Positions 5,523 to 15,174 of a stretch of DNA of 19,712 bases are shown one piece after another. Where the stretch lies: NCBI GenBank assembly GCA_027310425.1, contig DAIDAW010000010.1, positions 1 through 19,712 on the forward strand. The letters are read 5' to 3'. This stretch comes from a bacterium. Lineage in GTDB: Bacteria; Patescibacteriota; Minisyncoccia; UBA6257; Brennerbacteraceae. The position numbers were made by a program, and so were the translations under genes. Under the pieces are notes generated by a model, which saw only the letters and a list, made by a program, of their open reading frames with translations, did no database searches and was not told where the DNA came from. The stretch's first letter is position 1. Each line of letters opens with the position of its first letter.

Positions 5523-7714
5523 GCGTCCTGGCTTTCGGAATCTTCGCCGGAATTCCCGTCAATGCTATCCTGGGTTTGCGCTGACGCAAGCGCATCTCCT
5601 GCCTGCAAATACACGTCCCGCGGCTTTGCGCCCTGCACCGGCCCGATTACGCCGCGCGCCTCCAGAAGATCGAGCAGGCGCGCCGCGCGCGCATATCCTA
5701 CGCGCATCCTGCGCTGCAGATAGGACGCGGACGCTTTCTGTGTTTGCACCACGATATCGTATGCCTGCTGGTACAGTTCGTCGTCATCTCCTGTCTCCAA
5801 AAGCGTGGCGCCGTTCTCATCGGATGCGAATCCGGAAAGCATTTCCTCCAATCCTTCGTTGCCCGCGCGCGCGTCAAACCCGATGCGCGCGGCCGTCTGC
5901 TTGATATAGTCAACGACCCGCTCTACTTCCTTTTCGCTCACGTACGGGCCCTGCATACGCCTGGGCTTGGATGTTTCGGCCGAAACGAACAGCAGGTCTC
6001 CGCGGCCGAGCAATTTTTCCGCTCCTGCGCCGTCCAGAATCGTGCGTGAATCGATTTGCGAAGCAACTTGAAACGCAATGCGCGACGTGATGTTCGCCTT
6101 GATTAAGCCGGTGATGACTTCCACGGACGGGCGCTGCGTTGAAACGATCAAGTGGATGCCGGTGGCGCGCGCCATCTGCGCGAGGCGGATAATCACTCCT
6201 TCCAGTTCCTTGCCGTAGAGAGCCATAAGATCCGCGAGCTCGTCAATCACAATGACGATGAGCGGCAGGATATCCTCCGGCTTGCGTCCCTGTTTTGCGT
6301 TGTACGAATTGATGTCGCGCGACTTTTCCTGCAACAGCATGTCGTAGCGGCGATCCATTTCCGATACCGCCCATTTGAGCGCGAGAATGGCGCGCTTGCC
6401 TTCGATGATTACCGGACTCAAAAGATACGGCGTATCGTCATATGCGGTAAGTTCGACGCGTTTCGGATCGATGAGAATGAATTTGAGCGCTTGGGGAGGG
6501 TTCCGATACATGAGCGACGTCAGAATGTTGTGGATAAAAATTGATTTTCCGGTTCCGGTCGCTCCGGCAACCAGCAAGTGCGGCAGCTTCGCGACATCCG
6601 TGAACATCGACGCACCCATCACGTTGCGGCCGAGCGGAATCAAAAGCGGCGCGGATGCGTTCTGGTACTCCACATCCTCGAGAAGCGAGCGCAGGCGCAC
6701 AGTGCTTGACGATTTATTCGGCACCTCGATGCCGACCAATGCCTGTCCGGGAATCGGCGCCTCGATGCGGATCGGATGCGCTGCCAAAGCAAGCGCAAGA
6801 TCATTCTGCAACGCAACGATGCGCGCAAGCTTCACGCCTTGAGCCGGTTTGAGCGTATACTGCGTCACGGTCGGCCCGGTGTTAATGGATCCCATTTCAA
6901 CCGGAATGCCGAAGTCCTCGAGCGTGCGCTGGATAATCTGCGCATTCACGCGGATATCACCTGCGCTCGGCTTTGCTCCGTCGGTTTCCAAAAGATCGAG
7001 CGGCGGGAATTCCCATGCGCCGGAAAACACCGGCCTTGCCTGTTTCGCGGGCTTGCGCAACACCGGGCGTTCAGCATCTTTGCGCGGATCAGGAATCGGT
7101 TCATCCTGCTTCGCGCGCGGCGGCTGTTCCTGATTCTGCGCTTCACTAGGAGCTGGTTTGCGCGCAGAATGCTTTTCTTTAGAATCCTGGCCAGAACGGG
7201 CGATGCGTTCGCGCCATTCATCGAAAAATTCCTGAATGAGTTCCCAAAAATCGATCAGCGCGCCAATCACGAACAGCGTCGCATACACCACGATGCTCGC
7301 CCAAAACCCGAATAAAAGCTTGAGCGATCCGAGCGCGCCGCCGATCACGCCGCCGGAAAACGGAATACCAAGATCGAGAATTGCGAGCGCGGCGAAAAAC
7401 ATGAGCGCAATTCCCACGATCATTGTCACATAGAACACTTCCCGTATTTCTTCGCCGGTTTTCTTTAAAAACAAGAACCCGAGCAAGCCCGTTGCCACGG
7501 GAACTAGAACCTTTGCCTCACCGACCAAATATGAAAACAAATCGGCGACAAGCGCGCCCGCTGGGCCGGCGTTTCCCCGGAACGCAAGCACGAGCACGGC
7601 CGTTACGCCGAAACACGCGATGCTCGCAATAATGCGCTTCGTATCCTGCGAAAGCCGCATATCGATGCTAGGAAGCAGCGCGCGCAGCGCCTTTGCTTTT
7701 TTTGTCCGTGCCAT
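5519..7714 (-). CDS. ftsK: DNA translocase FtsK/SpoIIIE
   Basis: A 731-residue DNA translocase, short for E. coli FtsK (over 1,300) but normal for SpoIIIE-like forms. Residues 25-160 hold about four membrane helices. A charged linker rich in Lys, Pro and Glu (165-225) follows, then the alpha/beta motor. Walker A GATGTGKS is at 384-391, Walker B IVIVIDELADLM at 486-497, with STQRPSVEVITGLIKANITSR typical of the family. The gamma winged-helix domain, which recognises polar chromosomal sequences, is at about 645-705 (ASASYLQRRMRVGYARAARL). It moves chromosome ends through the closing septum. It starts a transcription unit from a clear promoter with a leader of about 8 nt and no Shine-Dalgarno site, and its stop overlaps the next gene's start. 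Confidence 0.97.
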   Translation of the reverse strand: MARTKKAKALRALLPSIDMRLSQDTKRIIASIACFGVTAVLVLAFRGNAGPAGALVADLFSYLVGEAKVLVPVATGLLGFLFLKKTGEEIREVFYVTMIVGIALMFFAALAILDLGIPFSGGVIGGALGSLKLLFGFWASIVVYATLFVIGALIDFWELIQEFFDEWRERIARSGQDSKEKHSARKPAPSEAQNQEQPPRAKQDEPIPDPRKDAERPVLRKPAKQARPVFSGAWEFPPLDLLETDGAKPSAGDIRVNAQIIQRTLEDFGIPVEMGSINTGPTVTQYTLKPAQGVKLARIVALQNDLALALAAHPIRIEAPIPGQALVGIEVPNKSSSTVRLRSLLEDVEYQNASAPLLIPLGRNVMGASMFTDVAKLPHLLVAGATGTGKSIFIHNILTSLMYRNPPQALKFILIDPKRVELTAYDDTPYLLSPVIIEGKRAILALKWAVSEMDRRYDMLLQEKSRDINSYNAKQGRKPEDILPLIVIVIDELADLMALYGKELEGVIIRLAQMARATGIHLIVSTQRPSVEVITGLIKANITSRIAFQVASQIDSRTILDGAGAEKLLGRGDLLFVSAETSKPRRMQGPYVSEKEVERVVDYIKQTAARIGFDARAGNEGLEEMLSGFASDENGATLLETGDDDELYQQAYDIVVQTQKASASYLQRRMRVGYARAARLLDLLEARGVIGPVQGAKPRDVYLQAGDALASAQTQDSIDGNSGEDSESQDA

Positions 7715-7728
7715 AGCGTTATGTTTGC

Positions 7729-7757
7729 ATTGTAGCGCGCGAGCGAATGCTTTTCAA
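7729..7757 (-). promoter_or_regulatory. ftsK promoter
   Basis: On the minus strand TTGAAA (7752-7757) and TACAAT (7729-7734) are separated by exactly 17 nt, each matching consensus at 5 of 6 positions. Transcription should start near 7722, leaving only about 8 nt before the ftsK ATG at 7714. The -35 begins 3 nt after the rpoC terminator stem. Confidence 0.8.
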
Positions 7758-7760
7758 ACA

Positions 7761-7790
7761 CAGCGCCCCCGCCTTTCGGCGGGGGCGCTG
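7761..7790 (-). terminator. rpoC terminator
   Basis: A perfect 13-bp GC-rich inverted repeat (7761-7773 and 7778-7790; arm CAGCGCCCCCGCC) reads with a GAAA tetraloop on the minus strand. It lies 23 nt past the rpoC stop. The tract after the stem is only TGTTTG, so the hairpin is strong but the U-tract poor. Confidence 0.85.
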
Positions 7791-7813
7791 GCATCCGATT
7801 CACCGTCTGCACG

Positions 7814-10800
7814 CTATTTGGTTTTGCGCGTTTGGTAACCGGTTCCCGCAGGAATCATTTTCCCGATGATCACATTCTCTTTGAGCCCGCGCAGCGAATC
7901 CTCTCTGCCTTCGATGACCGCATCGATGAGCACCCGCGAGGTATGCTGGAACGACGCTGCAGCGAGAAATCCTTCCGCGGAAAGCGCGACCTTGCTGATA
8001 CCCATGACCAGCTGCACGGCGCGCGCCGGTCGCTTCTTTGCCGTGCGCAACCCGTCGTTCACGGAGAAAAAGCGCGAACGGTCAACAACTTCTCCGGGCA
8101 GGAACTGCGAATCGCCCGCTTCCGCGATGCGCACGCGATGGAACATCTGGCGCACGAACACTTCCACGTGCTTGTCGTTCACGTCCGATCCCGCAAGATT
8201 GTAAATGCGCTTCACTTCGCGGATGATATACTCTTCCGCGGCGCGTTTACCCAAGAGCCGGAGGATTTCCTTAATATCCAAGTTTCCTTCGGAAAGCCGC
8301 TGTCCGGTGCGCACCCGATCTCCCTTCTTGACGAGAGCGCCCAGCGAACTCGCGATCGTGTATTCGTCGACGCCTTTTTTACGCGCCCGGGATTTTTGCT
8401 CTGCCTGGCCTTCCGCGACTTTCACCGTAATAATCTTCTGCATTCCGTAGTCTGCAACGTCTTCGACAACGCCGTCGCGCTTCGCAAGCGCACCTTTGCC
8501 TTTTGGTTCGTGCAATTCGAAAATTTCTTCCACGCGGGGCAACCCCTGCGTGATGTCCGGAGCAACTGCCGCGCCGCCGGTATGGAATGTTTTAAGCGTC
8601 AGCTGCGTGCCGGGTTCGCCGATAGACTGCGCGGCAACCACGCCGACCGCCTGGCCGAGCTCAACCATACGCTCATAGCCAAGATCATATCCGTAGCATT
8701 TCCGGCATACGCCGAAACGCGTCTTGCACGACGTTATTGCGCGGATGCGCGCTTCCTCAATGTGCGCCAGTTCCAGCTTCTTGATCGCATCCACATCGAA
8801 GACATCGCCTGCCGCGACGAGTATTTTTCTGCCGTCTTTGACATCCTGCGCGGCGACTCTGCCAAAAATGCGCTGCAGGAAATTTTCCCCGATGAGCTGC
8901 GACTGCGCTTTAGTCACGAGCTTGCCTGTTTGATCGCCGCAATCGTCTTCGCGCACCACCATGTCCTGCGCAACATCCACGAGTCTGCGCGTCAGATATC
9001 CTGCGTGCGCGGTGCGCAGCGCGGTATCGACAAGTCCTTTGCGCGATCCGTGCACTGCGTTGAAATATTCAAGCGGGTTTAATCCTTCCTTGTACGACGA
9101 TTCCACCGGCACTTCGATGGTCCTGCCGGCAGGATCCATAACCAGACCTTTCATGGCAGTCATCTGCTTGATGTTTTCCGCATTGCCACGCGCGCCTGAT
9201 TGTACAAACGTATACACCGGGCCGGTCAACGGCAGCGTCTCGAAGAGCTTTGCCTTGAGCCGTTCTTCCACTTCGGTCCATACTTTCACGATTTTCGTAT
9301 ATCGCTCGTCTTCGGAAATCAGACCTTCCAGGTATTGCGTATAAATCTGATCCACTTCATCGCGCGCCGCCTGCACAATCTGGCGCTTGTCCTGCGGGAT
9401 CATCAGATCGCCCATACCCCACGAAAGTCCTGAACGCATCGCGTATTCGTATCCCAAAGATTTGAGCGCATCCAGAACTTCTCCGGTCCGTTCGATACCC
9501 GAAAAACGCACAAGTTCGGAAATGAGTTTGCCCAACGTTTTGGTCGCTTTACTGTCGATCACGGTATTCGCGAATGGAAAATCCGCGGGCAGCATACTGT
9601 TGAAAATAATCCTTCCGGGCGTTGTTTCGATGAATTTCCCCTCAAGGGATGCGAACTTCGGATCCGCGCGGTCAACCATGATCCGCACCATTTCCTGCAA
9701 TTGAATCAAACCGATCGAGTGCGCATACAGCGTTTCGGCAATGCTCGCGAACGAACGCTTTACTTCCTGCGCCTGTTCGAGCGTGCGCGTCAGCCAGAAC
9801 AAACCGAGCACAATATCCTTGGTCGGCTCCACAATCGGCTTGCCGGTTGCGGGCTTGAGCAGGTTATGATTCGCTGCCATGATTGTATGCGCTTCTTCCT
9901 GCGCTTCTTCGGAAAGCGGCAGGTGCACCGCCATCTGGTCCCCGTCGAAGTCCGCGTTGAACGCGGTGCACACGAGCGGATGCACCCGCACCGCAATGCC
10001 TTCGATGAGCACCGGTTGAAATGCCTGCATGGACAAACGGTGAAGCGTGGGGGCGCGGTTCAAAAGCACGTATTTGCCCGACACCACTTCTTCAAGAATC
10101 TCCCATACCACCGGATTCAAATCATCCACCATGTGCGACGCCATTTTGATATTGTGCGCAAGCTCGCGCGCGATGAGCTCGCGAATCACGAACGGCTTAA
10201 AAATCTCCAGCGCCATCTTCTTGGGAATGCCGCACTGATGCAACTTGAGGTTTGGGCCGATGACGATAACCGATCTGCCGGAGTAATCCACCCGCTTGCC
10301 CAAAAGATTCTGGCGGAACCTGCCTTGTTTTCCTTTCAGAATGTCTGCAAGCGATCGGAGCGGCCTGCGCGACAATGACATCGCAACCTGCTGCACGCCT
10401 TGGGTTTTGCGCGCGGAATTGTCGATGAGCGCGTCAACCGCTTCCTGAAGCATGCGCTTTTCGTTCCTGATGATGACTTCCGGCGAGTGCAATTCGATGA
10501 GGCGCTTCAAGCGGTTGTTTCGATTGATGATTCTGCGATACAGGTCGTTGAGATCGGAGGAGGCATACCGTCCTCCGTCCAGCTGCACCATGGGGCGCAG
10601 ATCGGGCGGCAACACCGGCAGCACGTTGAAAAACATCGACGATGGCTTCACCCCGGAGTGAAGGAACGATTTCAAGAGTTTGATGCGCTGCAAGATTTTC
10701 TTGCGCGCCTGCACGCCGCTTTTCTGCACGTCGCGCGCCAGCTGGCGGAATTGTTTTTTTAAATCCAGCTCTTCAAGCATGCGCACAATCGGTTCGGATC

Positions 10801-11494
10801 CGGTTTGCGCTTCGAAAATATGCCCGTAGCGCATAGCAAGGTGCTGGTACTCGATTTCCGTGACGACTTTCTTGGGAACCAAACCGGTCAACTCGAGCTT
10901 CGCGCGCGTAAACGACGCCTCGAACGCTTCGGACGCCTCATTCTGTTTTCCTGCGAACGCCTTTGCTTTCGTATGATATTCCTGCTCCAGATCGCGCAGC
11001 ACTTTTTTCTTTTCTTCTTCATCTACGCTCGTAACGATATACCCTGTGTAATACACGACGCGTTCAAGCTGCTGCTGCGGGATATCGAGCAACAAGCCGA
11101 TGCGCGACGGAATGCCGCGCAAAAACCAGATATGCACGCACGGCGACGCAAGGGTAATGTGACCCATGCGCTCCCTGCGCACGATGGATTTCGTCACCTC
11201 AACGCCGCACCGATCGCATACCACGCCTTTGAAGCGCATTTTCTTATATTTGCCGCAATAGCATTCATAATCCTTCGTGGGGCCGAAAATCCGTTCGGAG
11301 AACAAACCGTCTTTTTCCGGGCGCTGGGTGCGATAGTTGATGGTTTCCGGCTTGGTCACTTCGCCGAACGACCACGCAAGAATGTCTTCGGCGGACGCCA
11401 GATGCACTTGCATGGAATCGAAATCGTACACGTCGATGAGATTCACGTGCTTGTGCGGACGGGTAATCGGTTTTTTGGTTGTTTCTCCTCGCAT
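7814..11494 (-). CDS. rpoC: RNA polymerase beta' subunit
   Basis: A 1,226-residue beta' subunit, close in size to the Gram-positive form and without the large E. coli insertion. The N-terminal zinc site is Cys78, Cys80, Cys93, Cys96 (CYCGKYKKMRFKGVVCDRCG). The clamp/rudder region has DLRPMVQLDGGRYASSDLND, and the catalytic NADFDGDQM (513-521) supplies the three aspartates that hold the active-site magnesium. The second zinc cluster is visible as DDCGD plus CKTRFGVCRKC, and the trigger-loop region as QSIGEPGTQLTLKTFHTGG. It forms the polymerase core with RpoB, whose gene ends 26 nt upstream. There is no good Shine-Dalgarno site at the start (GAGG lies about 17 nt away). A strong hairpin follows the stop. 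Confidence 0.99.
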   Translation of the reverse strand: MRGETTKKPITRPHKHVNLIDVYDFDSMQVHLASAEDILAWSFGEVTKPETINYRTQRPEKDGLFSERIFGPTKDYECYCGKYKKMRFKGVVCDRCGVEVTKSIVRRERMGHITLASPCVHIWFLRGIPSRIGLLLDIPQQQLERVVYYTGYIVTSVDEEEKKKVLRDLEQEYHTKAKAFAGKQNEASEAFEASFTRAKLELTGLVPKKVVTEIEYQHLAMRYGHIFEAQTGSEPIVRMLEELDLKKQFRQLARDVQKSGVQARKKILQRIKLLKSFLHSGVKPSSMFFNVLPVLPPDLRPMVQLDGGRYASSDLNDLYRRIINRNNRLKRLIELHSPEVIIRNEKRMLQEAVDALIDNSARKTQGVQQVAMSLSRRPLRSLADILKGKQGRFRQNLLGKRVDYSGRSVIVIGPNLKLHQCGIPKKMALEIFKPFVIRELIARELAHNIKMASHMVDDLNPVVWEILEEVVSGKYVLLNRAPTLHRLSMQAFQPVLIEGIAVRVHPLVCTAFNADFDGDQMAVHLPLSEEAQEEAHTIMAANHNLLKPATGKPIVEPTKDIVLGLFWLTRTLEQAQEVKRSFASIAETLYAHSIGLIQLQEMVRIMVDRADPKFASLEGKFIETTPGRIIFNSMLPADFPFANTVIDSKATKTLGKLISELVRFSGIERTGEVLDALKSLGYEYAMRSGLSWGMGDLMIPQDKRQIVQAARDEVDQIYTQYLEGLISEDERYTKIVKVWTEVEERLKAKLFETLPLTGPVYTFVQSGARGNAENIKQMTAMKGLVMDPAGRTIEVPVESSYKEGLNPLEYFNAVHGSRKGLVDTALRTAHAGYLTRRLVDVAQDMVVREDDCGDQTGKLVTKAQSQLIGENFLQRIFGRVAAQDVKDGRKILVAAGDVFDVDAIKKLELAHIEEARIRAITSCKTRFGVCRKCYGYDLGYERMVELGQAVGVVAAQSIGEPGTQLTLKTFHTGGAAVAPDITQGLPRVEEIFELHEPKGKGALAKRDGVVEDVADYGMQKIITVKVAEGQAEQKSRARKKGVDEYTIASSLGALVKKGDRVRTGQRLSEGNLDIKEILRLLGKRAAEEYIIREVKRIYNLAGSDVNDKHVEVFVRQMFHRVRIAEAGDSQFLPGEVVDRSRFFSVNDGLRTAKKRPARAVQLVMGISKVALSAEGFLAAASFQHTSRVLIDAVIEGREDSLRGLKENVIIGKMIPAGTGYQTRKTK

Positions 11495-11520
11495 AGTTTT
11501 ATATGGATATACCTCGTTGC

Positions 11521-14500
11521 TTATGATTTTTCGCGCGCGCGTTCCTGGTCATCCGGCCCTTCCTGCTGCATTCCCTGTTCCGTTTCCTGCTGCATTTTCA
11601 TTTTGTCGAAAATATATTTCACATTTTTCAGGTCCACGGCAAATCCCATTGCTTTCAATTCGCTCACGAGCACCGCGAACGACGCCGGAATATTGGGTTT
11701 CTGTATCCTGTTCCCTTTGATCAGAGCTTCATACGTCGCCGCCCTGCCGAACATATCGTCCGACTTGATAGTGAGCACCTCCTGGAGCGTATGCGCAGCG
11801 CCGTATCCTTCCAGAGCCCATACCTCCATTTCTCCGAACCGCTGGCCACCGAAACGCGCCTTGCCGCCGAGCGGCTGCTGGGTAATGAGCGAGTACGGGC
11901 CGACCGAACGCATATGGATTTTATCTTCCACCATGTGCGAAAGTTTCATCAGATAAATGTATCCCACGGTCACATTCGTGCCGAGCATCGCGCCGGTTTT
12001 GCCGTCAAAGAGCGTGGTCTGGCCGTGTTCCGGCAACCCTGCTTTTTTCAACTCCTGTTTGATATCGGATTCAGTCGCGCCGTTGAATACCGGCGTTACT
12101 GCGCGGTATCCCAAGGTACGGGCAGCCAGCCCAAGATGCGTTTCCAGAATCTGCCCGATGTTCATGCGCGACACCACGCCCAGCGGATTGAGCACCACAT
12201 CAACCGAGCGGCCATCGGCAAGATAGGGCATATCCTCTTCCGGCACGATGATGGAAACAACCCCCTTGTTGCCGTGCCGTCCTGCAAATTTGTCGCCGAC
12301 GGTTACTTTGCGCAGCTCCGCGATTTCAACCTGGATGCGCTTGATCACGCCTGCCGGCAGCTTGTCGCCGCGCTCGCGCGAAAACACTTTGATGCCGATG
12401 ACCCTGCCTCTGCGGCCGTGTTCCAAACGCAAGGATGTGTCTTTCACTTCTTTCGCCTTTTCGCCGAAAATGGCCCGGAGCAATTTTTCCTCGGCAGTCA
12501 GCTCCGCTTCTCCGCGCGGAGTGATTTTGCCCACAAGGATATCGTTTGCCTCGACTTCCGCGCCGATGCGCACGATGCCTTCCTCGTCAAGATTGCGCAG
12601 CCGCTCTTCGCTGACGTTCGGAATATCCGGCGTAGTCTGTTCGGACCCAAGTTTCGTCTCGCGCACGTCGACGGTGAACTCGTGGATATGGATGGATGAA
12701 AACCTGTCGTCTTTGACCAAGCGTTCGGACAAGATCACCGCGTCTTCGAAGTTGTAGCCGCCCCACGGCACGAACGCGACGAGCAGATTCTGCCCGAGCG
12801 AAAGCACGCCCTGGTCAGTCGATTCGCCGTCCGCAAGCACGTCGCCCCGCTTCACGTTCTTTCCTTTTGCGACAACCGAATGTTGGTTGATACACGTATA
12901 CTGATTCGTCCGGTAAAACTTGCTCAAATGGTATGTTTTAAGCCCGAGCGCGCGGTCTTCGTACTTAATAGTGATATGCTCGCTATCCGCTTCGGTTACT
13001 ATACCCGATCCTTCGGCAGCAATAATCTGTCCTGAATCGCGCGCAGCGCGCTCTTCGAATCCGGTTCCCACAAGCGGCGCTTGAGGCCTCACACAGGGCA
13101 CTGCCTGGCGCTGCATATTCGATCCCATCAACGCGCGGTTGGCGTCGGTATTCTCCAAGAACGGGATAAGGCCTGCAGCGACAGAAACGAGCTGTTGCGG
13201 GGAAAAATCAATAAAATCAACCTCTTCTGGCGGCACAATCACCACGTCGCCTTTATATCTAACCTTCACCTGCTTTTCCGCAATGACGCCGTCATCAGTC
13301 CGCGCAGTCGTTCCGTGCGCTATTTTGAACGCATCGCTCACGTACGCATCCAGCCACACGACCTCGGACGTTATCTTGCCGTTTTTTACGCGGCAGTGCG
13401 GCGTTTCAACAAACCCGAGCGGATTCACTCTGCTCTGGCACGCAAGATGCGCAACCAGGCCGATATTCTGGCCTTCTGGAGTTTCAATCGGGCAGATGCG
13501 GCCGTAATGGCTCATATGCACGTCGCGCACTTCGAATCCCGCGCGCTCGCGCTTGAGTCCGCCCGGACCCATGCCGGAAATGCGGCGCTTGTGCTCCAGC
13601 TGCGACAGCGGATTGGTCTGTTCCGTGTATTGCGAAAGCTGGGATTCGGACCCTGACAAGAACTTCTTCACCACGTCGATGAGCGAGCGCGGCATCACGA
13701 GCTGCGCAGGGCTCGCGGTTGCAACGTCCACCATAGACATGCGGTCCTGAATAATGCGGCGCATTCTGCCCATGCCGACTATCATACGATCCCGAAGCAT
13801 TTCGCCGACTGATTTGATTCTTCGGTTTCCCAGATGATCCACGTCGTCCGGAATCGCGCCTGAATCGCTGTTGAGTCGGATGATTTCATGAACGACCGCC
13901 ACGAGATCTTTTTGCGACAGTAAACGATCCTGGGGCACATACGGCTTGAGCGTCTGTTCGCCGAACAAGCGCTGGTTCATCTTGAATCTGCCGACTTCGC
14001 CCAAATCGTAGCGTTCCGTCTTCTTAAACAAGGCGTCCACGTACGCGTGCGCGTTGTCGAACACCGCAAGTTCTCCGGGCCGCATGCGCTTGTAAATTTC
14101 CACATACGCGTGCTGCGCATCCTTTGCCGCGTCATGGGCAATAGTTTTTTCAATAGAATGCGACGCGGCATCAACGCCCTGGAATGCTTTAAGAATCTGT
14201 TCATTGGTTTCGAGGCCGAATACGCGCAAAAGCGATGTCACCGGCACGCGGCGCTTCTTGTCTATTTTAACCCCGATCGTTCCCTGCAAATCAGTATCGA
14301 ATTCAAGCCAGGAGCCGCGCTGAGGCAGGATTTTCGCGCCGAACAGATTCTGCGATTTCGCCTTGCCGGAAATGAAATACACGCCCGCGGAACGGATGAG
14401 CTGCGAAATGACCACGCGCTCCACGCCGTTCACGATAAATGTTCCTTTCGACGTGAGTACGGGAAAATCACCCAGGTAAATCTCCTGTTCTTTGACTTCC

Positions 14501-14802
14501 TGCGTGCGCTTGTTCACGAGCCGCACCATCACGCGGAACGCGGCCTCGTACGTGAGGCCGTTTTTGCGGCTGGTAATCTCGTCAATCTTGGGTTCGTCCA
14601 ACCAGTATTTCCCGAACGAAAGTTCGAAATCCTTGCCGGTATAGTCCTTGATCGGCGAATACTCGTCGAATACGTCGCGGATACCCTTGTCGAGAAGCCA
14701 CTGGAACGAATCGAATACAATCTTATTAAGCGGCGGCAGGTCCGCGATGTTCTGTTTTTGATGGGTAAAGATTTTGACCGGGCTGGTTGACATAGATACC
14801 AT
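11521..14802 (-). CDS. rpoB: RNA polymerase beta subunit
   Basis: A 1,093-residue beta subunit, somewhat shorter than the usual 1,150-1,350. Recognisable blocks in order: the protrusion region with YLGDFPVLTSKGTFIVNG; the rifampicin-pocket region SQLSQYTEQTNPLSQLEHK followed by RRISGMGPGGLKRERAGFEV; CPIETPEGQNIGLV; NVLVAF-equivalent LLVAFVPWGGYNFEDAVILS; DKFAGRHGNKGVVS; and the C-terminal GGQRFGEMEVWALEGYGAA. It forms the catalytic cleft with beta'. Several residues lining the rifampicin pocket differ from E. coli (see findings). The ATG at 14800-14802 and the one at 14791-14793 are both possible; neither has a near Shine-Dalgarno site. Upstream is a small unknown gene rather than rplL. Confidence 0.98.
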   Translation of the reverse strand: MVSMSTSPVKIFTHQKQNIADLPPLNKIVFDSFQWLLDKGIRDVFDEYSPIKDYTGKDFELSFGKYWLDEPKIDEITSRKNGLTYEAAFRVMVRLVNKRTQEVKEQEIYLGDFPVLTSKGTFIVNGVERVVISQLIRSAGVYFISGKAKSQNLFGAKILPQRGSWLEFDTDLQGTIGVKIDKKRRVPVTSLLRVFGLETNEQILKAFQGVDAASHSIEKTIAHDAAKDAQHAYVEIYKRMRPGELAVFDNAHAYVDALFKKTERYDLGEVGRFKMNQRLFGEQTLKPYVPQDRLLSQKDLVAVVHEIIRLNSDSGAIPDDVDHLGNRRIKSVGEMLRDRMIVGMGRMRRIIQDRMSMVDVATASPAQLVMPRSLIDVVKKFLSGSESQLSQYTEQTNPLSQLEHKRRISGMGPGGLKRERAGFEVRDVHMSHYGRICPIETPEGQNIGLVAHLACQSRVNPLGFVETPHCRVKNGKITSEVVWLDAYVSDAFKIAHGTTARTDDGVIAEKQVKVRYKGDVVIVPPEEVDFIDFSPQQLVSVAAGLIPFLENTDANRALMGSNMQRQAVPCVRPQAPLVGTGFEERAARDSGQIIAAEGSGIVTEADSEHITIKYEDRALGLKTYHLSKFYRTNQYTCINQHSVVAKGKNVKRGDVLADGESTDQGVLSLGQNLLVAFVPWGGYNFEDAVILSERLVKDDRFSSIHIHEFTVDVRETKLGSEQTTPDIPNVSEERLRNLDEEGIVRIGAEVEANDILVGKITPRGEAELTAEEKLLRAIFGEKAKEVKDTSLRLEHGRRGRVIGIKVFSRERGDKLPAGVIKRIQVEIAELRKVTVGDKFAGRHGNKGVVSIIVPEEDMPYLADGRSVDVVLNPLGVVSRMNIGQILETHLGLAARTLGYRAVTPVFNGATESDIKQELKKAGLPEHGQTTLFDGKTGAMLGTNVTVGYIYLMKLSHMVEDKIHMRSVGPYSLITQQPLGGKARFGGQRFGEMEVWALEGYGAAHTLQEVLTIKSDDMFGRAATYEALIKGNRIQKPNIPASFAVLVSELKAMGFAVDLKNVKYIFDKMKMQQETEQGMQQEGPDDQERAREKS

Positions 14803-14880
14803 CGGCGACGCAAAACACGAAACCTCTTCCAGGCAGAGAGGAATAGGCGCGGTGCGTGCGGTTATGTTTTATCGGAAGAT

Positions 14881-14886
14881 ATAATA
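14881..14886 (-). promoter_or_regulatory. Weak candidate -10 for rpoB
   Basis: TATTAT on the minus strand lies directly after the small upstream gene, without a recognisable -35. It would give rpoB a leader of about 70 nt containing a small hairpin (CCTCT ... AGAGG, about 14822-14840). rpoB may instead be transcribed from the promoter at 15143-15172. Confidence 0.25.
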
Positions 14887-14894
14887 GGTTTGCA

Positions 14895-15137
14895 TTACTT
14901 CACGATGCGGTTATCGGTGAGTAATCGCGCCATCGCGCTTCCTTGAGCGAGCGCAATGGCCTCTTGAGTATGCAAAGAATGCGCTGCCTGAAGATCGGGC
15001 CGAAAACGAATCGATTCGATATCCGAGAAATCTATTGTACGCATTTTCAAAAAATTGTCAAGCAAAAACAGCAGGTCTTTTCCTTGCTCAAACTCTTCCC
15101 GATGGGTTGCGAGGTGCGTTTGGATGCGCACGTGCAT
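14895..15137 (-). CDS. Small hypothetical protein upstream of rpoB
   Basis: An 80-residue frame beginning MHVRIQTHLATHREEF and ending LLTDNRIVK. I do not recognise a family. It contains a hydrophobic patch (DLLFLLDNFLKM) and alternates charged and apolar residues, as a soluble helical protein would. An ATG further upstream (15218) opens the same frame. I prefer 15137 because a well-formed promoter (TTGCTT, 18 nt, TATACT) ends 6 nt before this ATG, which would make the transcript leaderless. It lies 92 nt upstream of rpoB on the same strand and probably shares its transcript. It is divergent from the membrane-protein gene starting at 15225. The overlapping plus-strand frame is the unlikely alternative. 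Confidence 0.5.
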   Translation of the reverse strand: MHVRIQTHLATHREEFEQGKDLLFLLDNFLKMRTIDFSDIESIRFRPDLQAAHSLHTQEAIALAQGSAMARLLTDNRIVK

Positions 15138-15142
15138 ACTCC

Positions 15143-15172
15143 AGTATACGCCCTGCGGCGCGAAAAAAGCAA
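15143..15172 (-). promoter_or_regulatory. Leftward promoter for the small gene and probably rpoBC
   Basis: TTGCTT (15167-15172) and TATACT (15143-15148) on the minus strand are 18 nt apart. Transcription is predicted to start at about 15137, the first base of the ATG, so the mRNA would be leaderless. It stands nearly back-to-back with the rightward promoter at 15175-15203. Confidence 0.6.
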
Positions 15173-15174
15173 GG

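Noticed and set aside
7832..9082. Long plus-strand open frame (416 codons) opposite rpoC
   Set aside because: It lies fully antisense to a certain gene. Its composition (rich in His, Arg, Phe, Asp) is typical of an antisense shadow of GC-biased codons. It has no promoter or ribosome-binding site and no recognisable motif.
10805..11956. Plus-strand open frame (383 codons) spanning the rpoC start and rpoB end
   Set aside because: Antisense to the conserved parts of rpoC and rpoB, with Phe/His/Arg-rich shadow composition and no expression signals.
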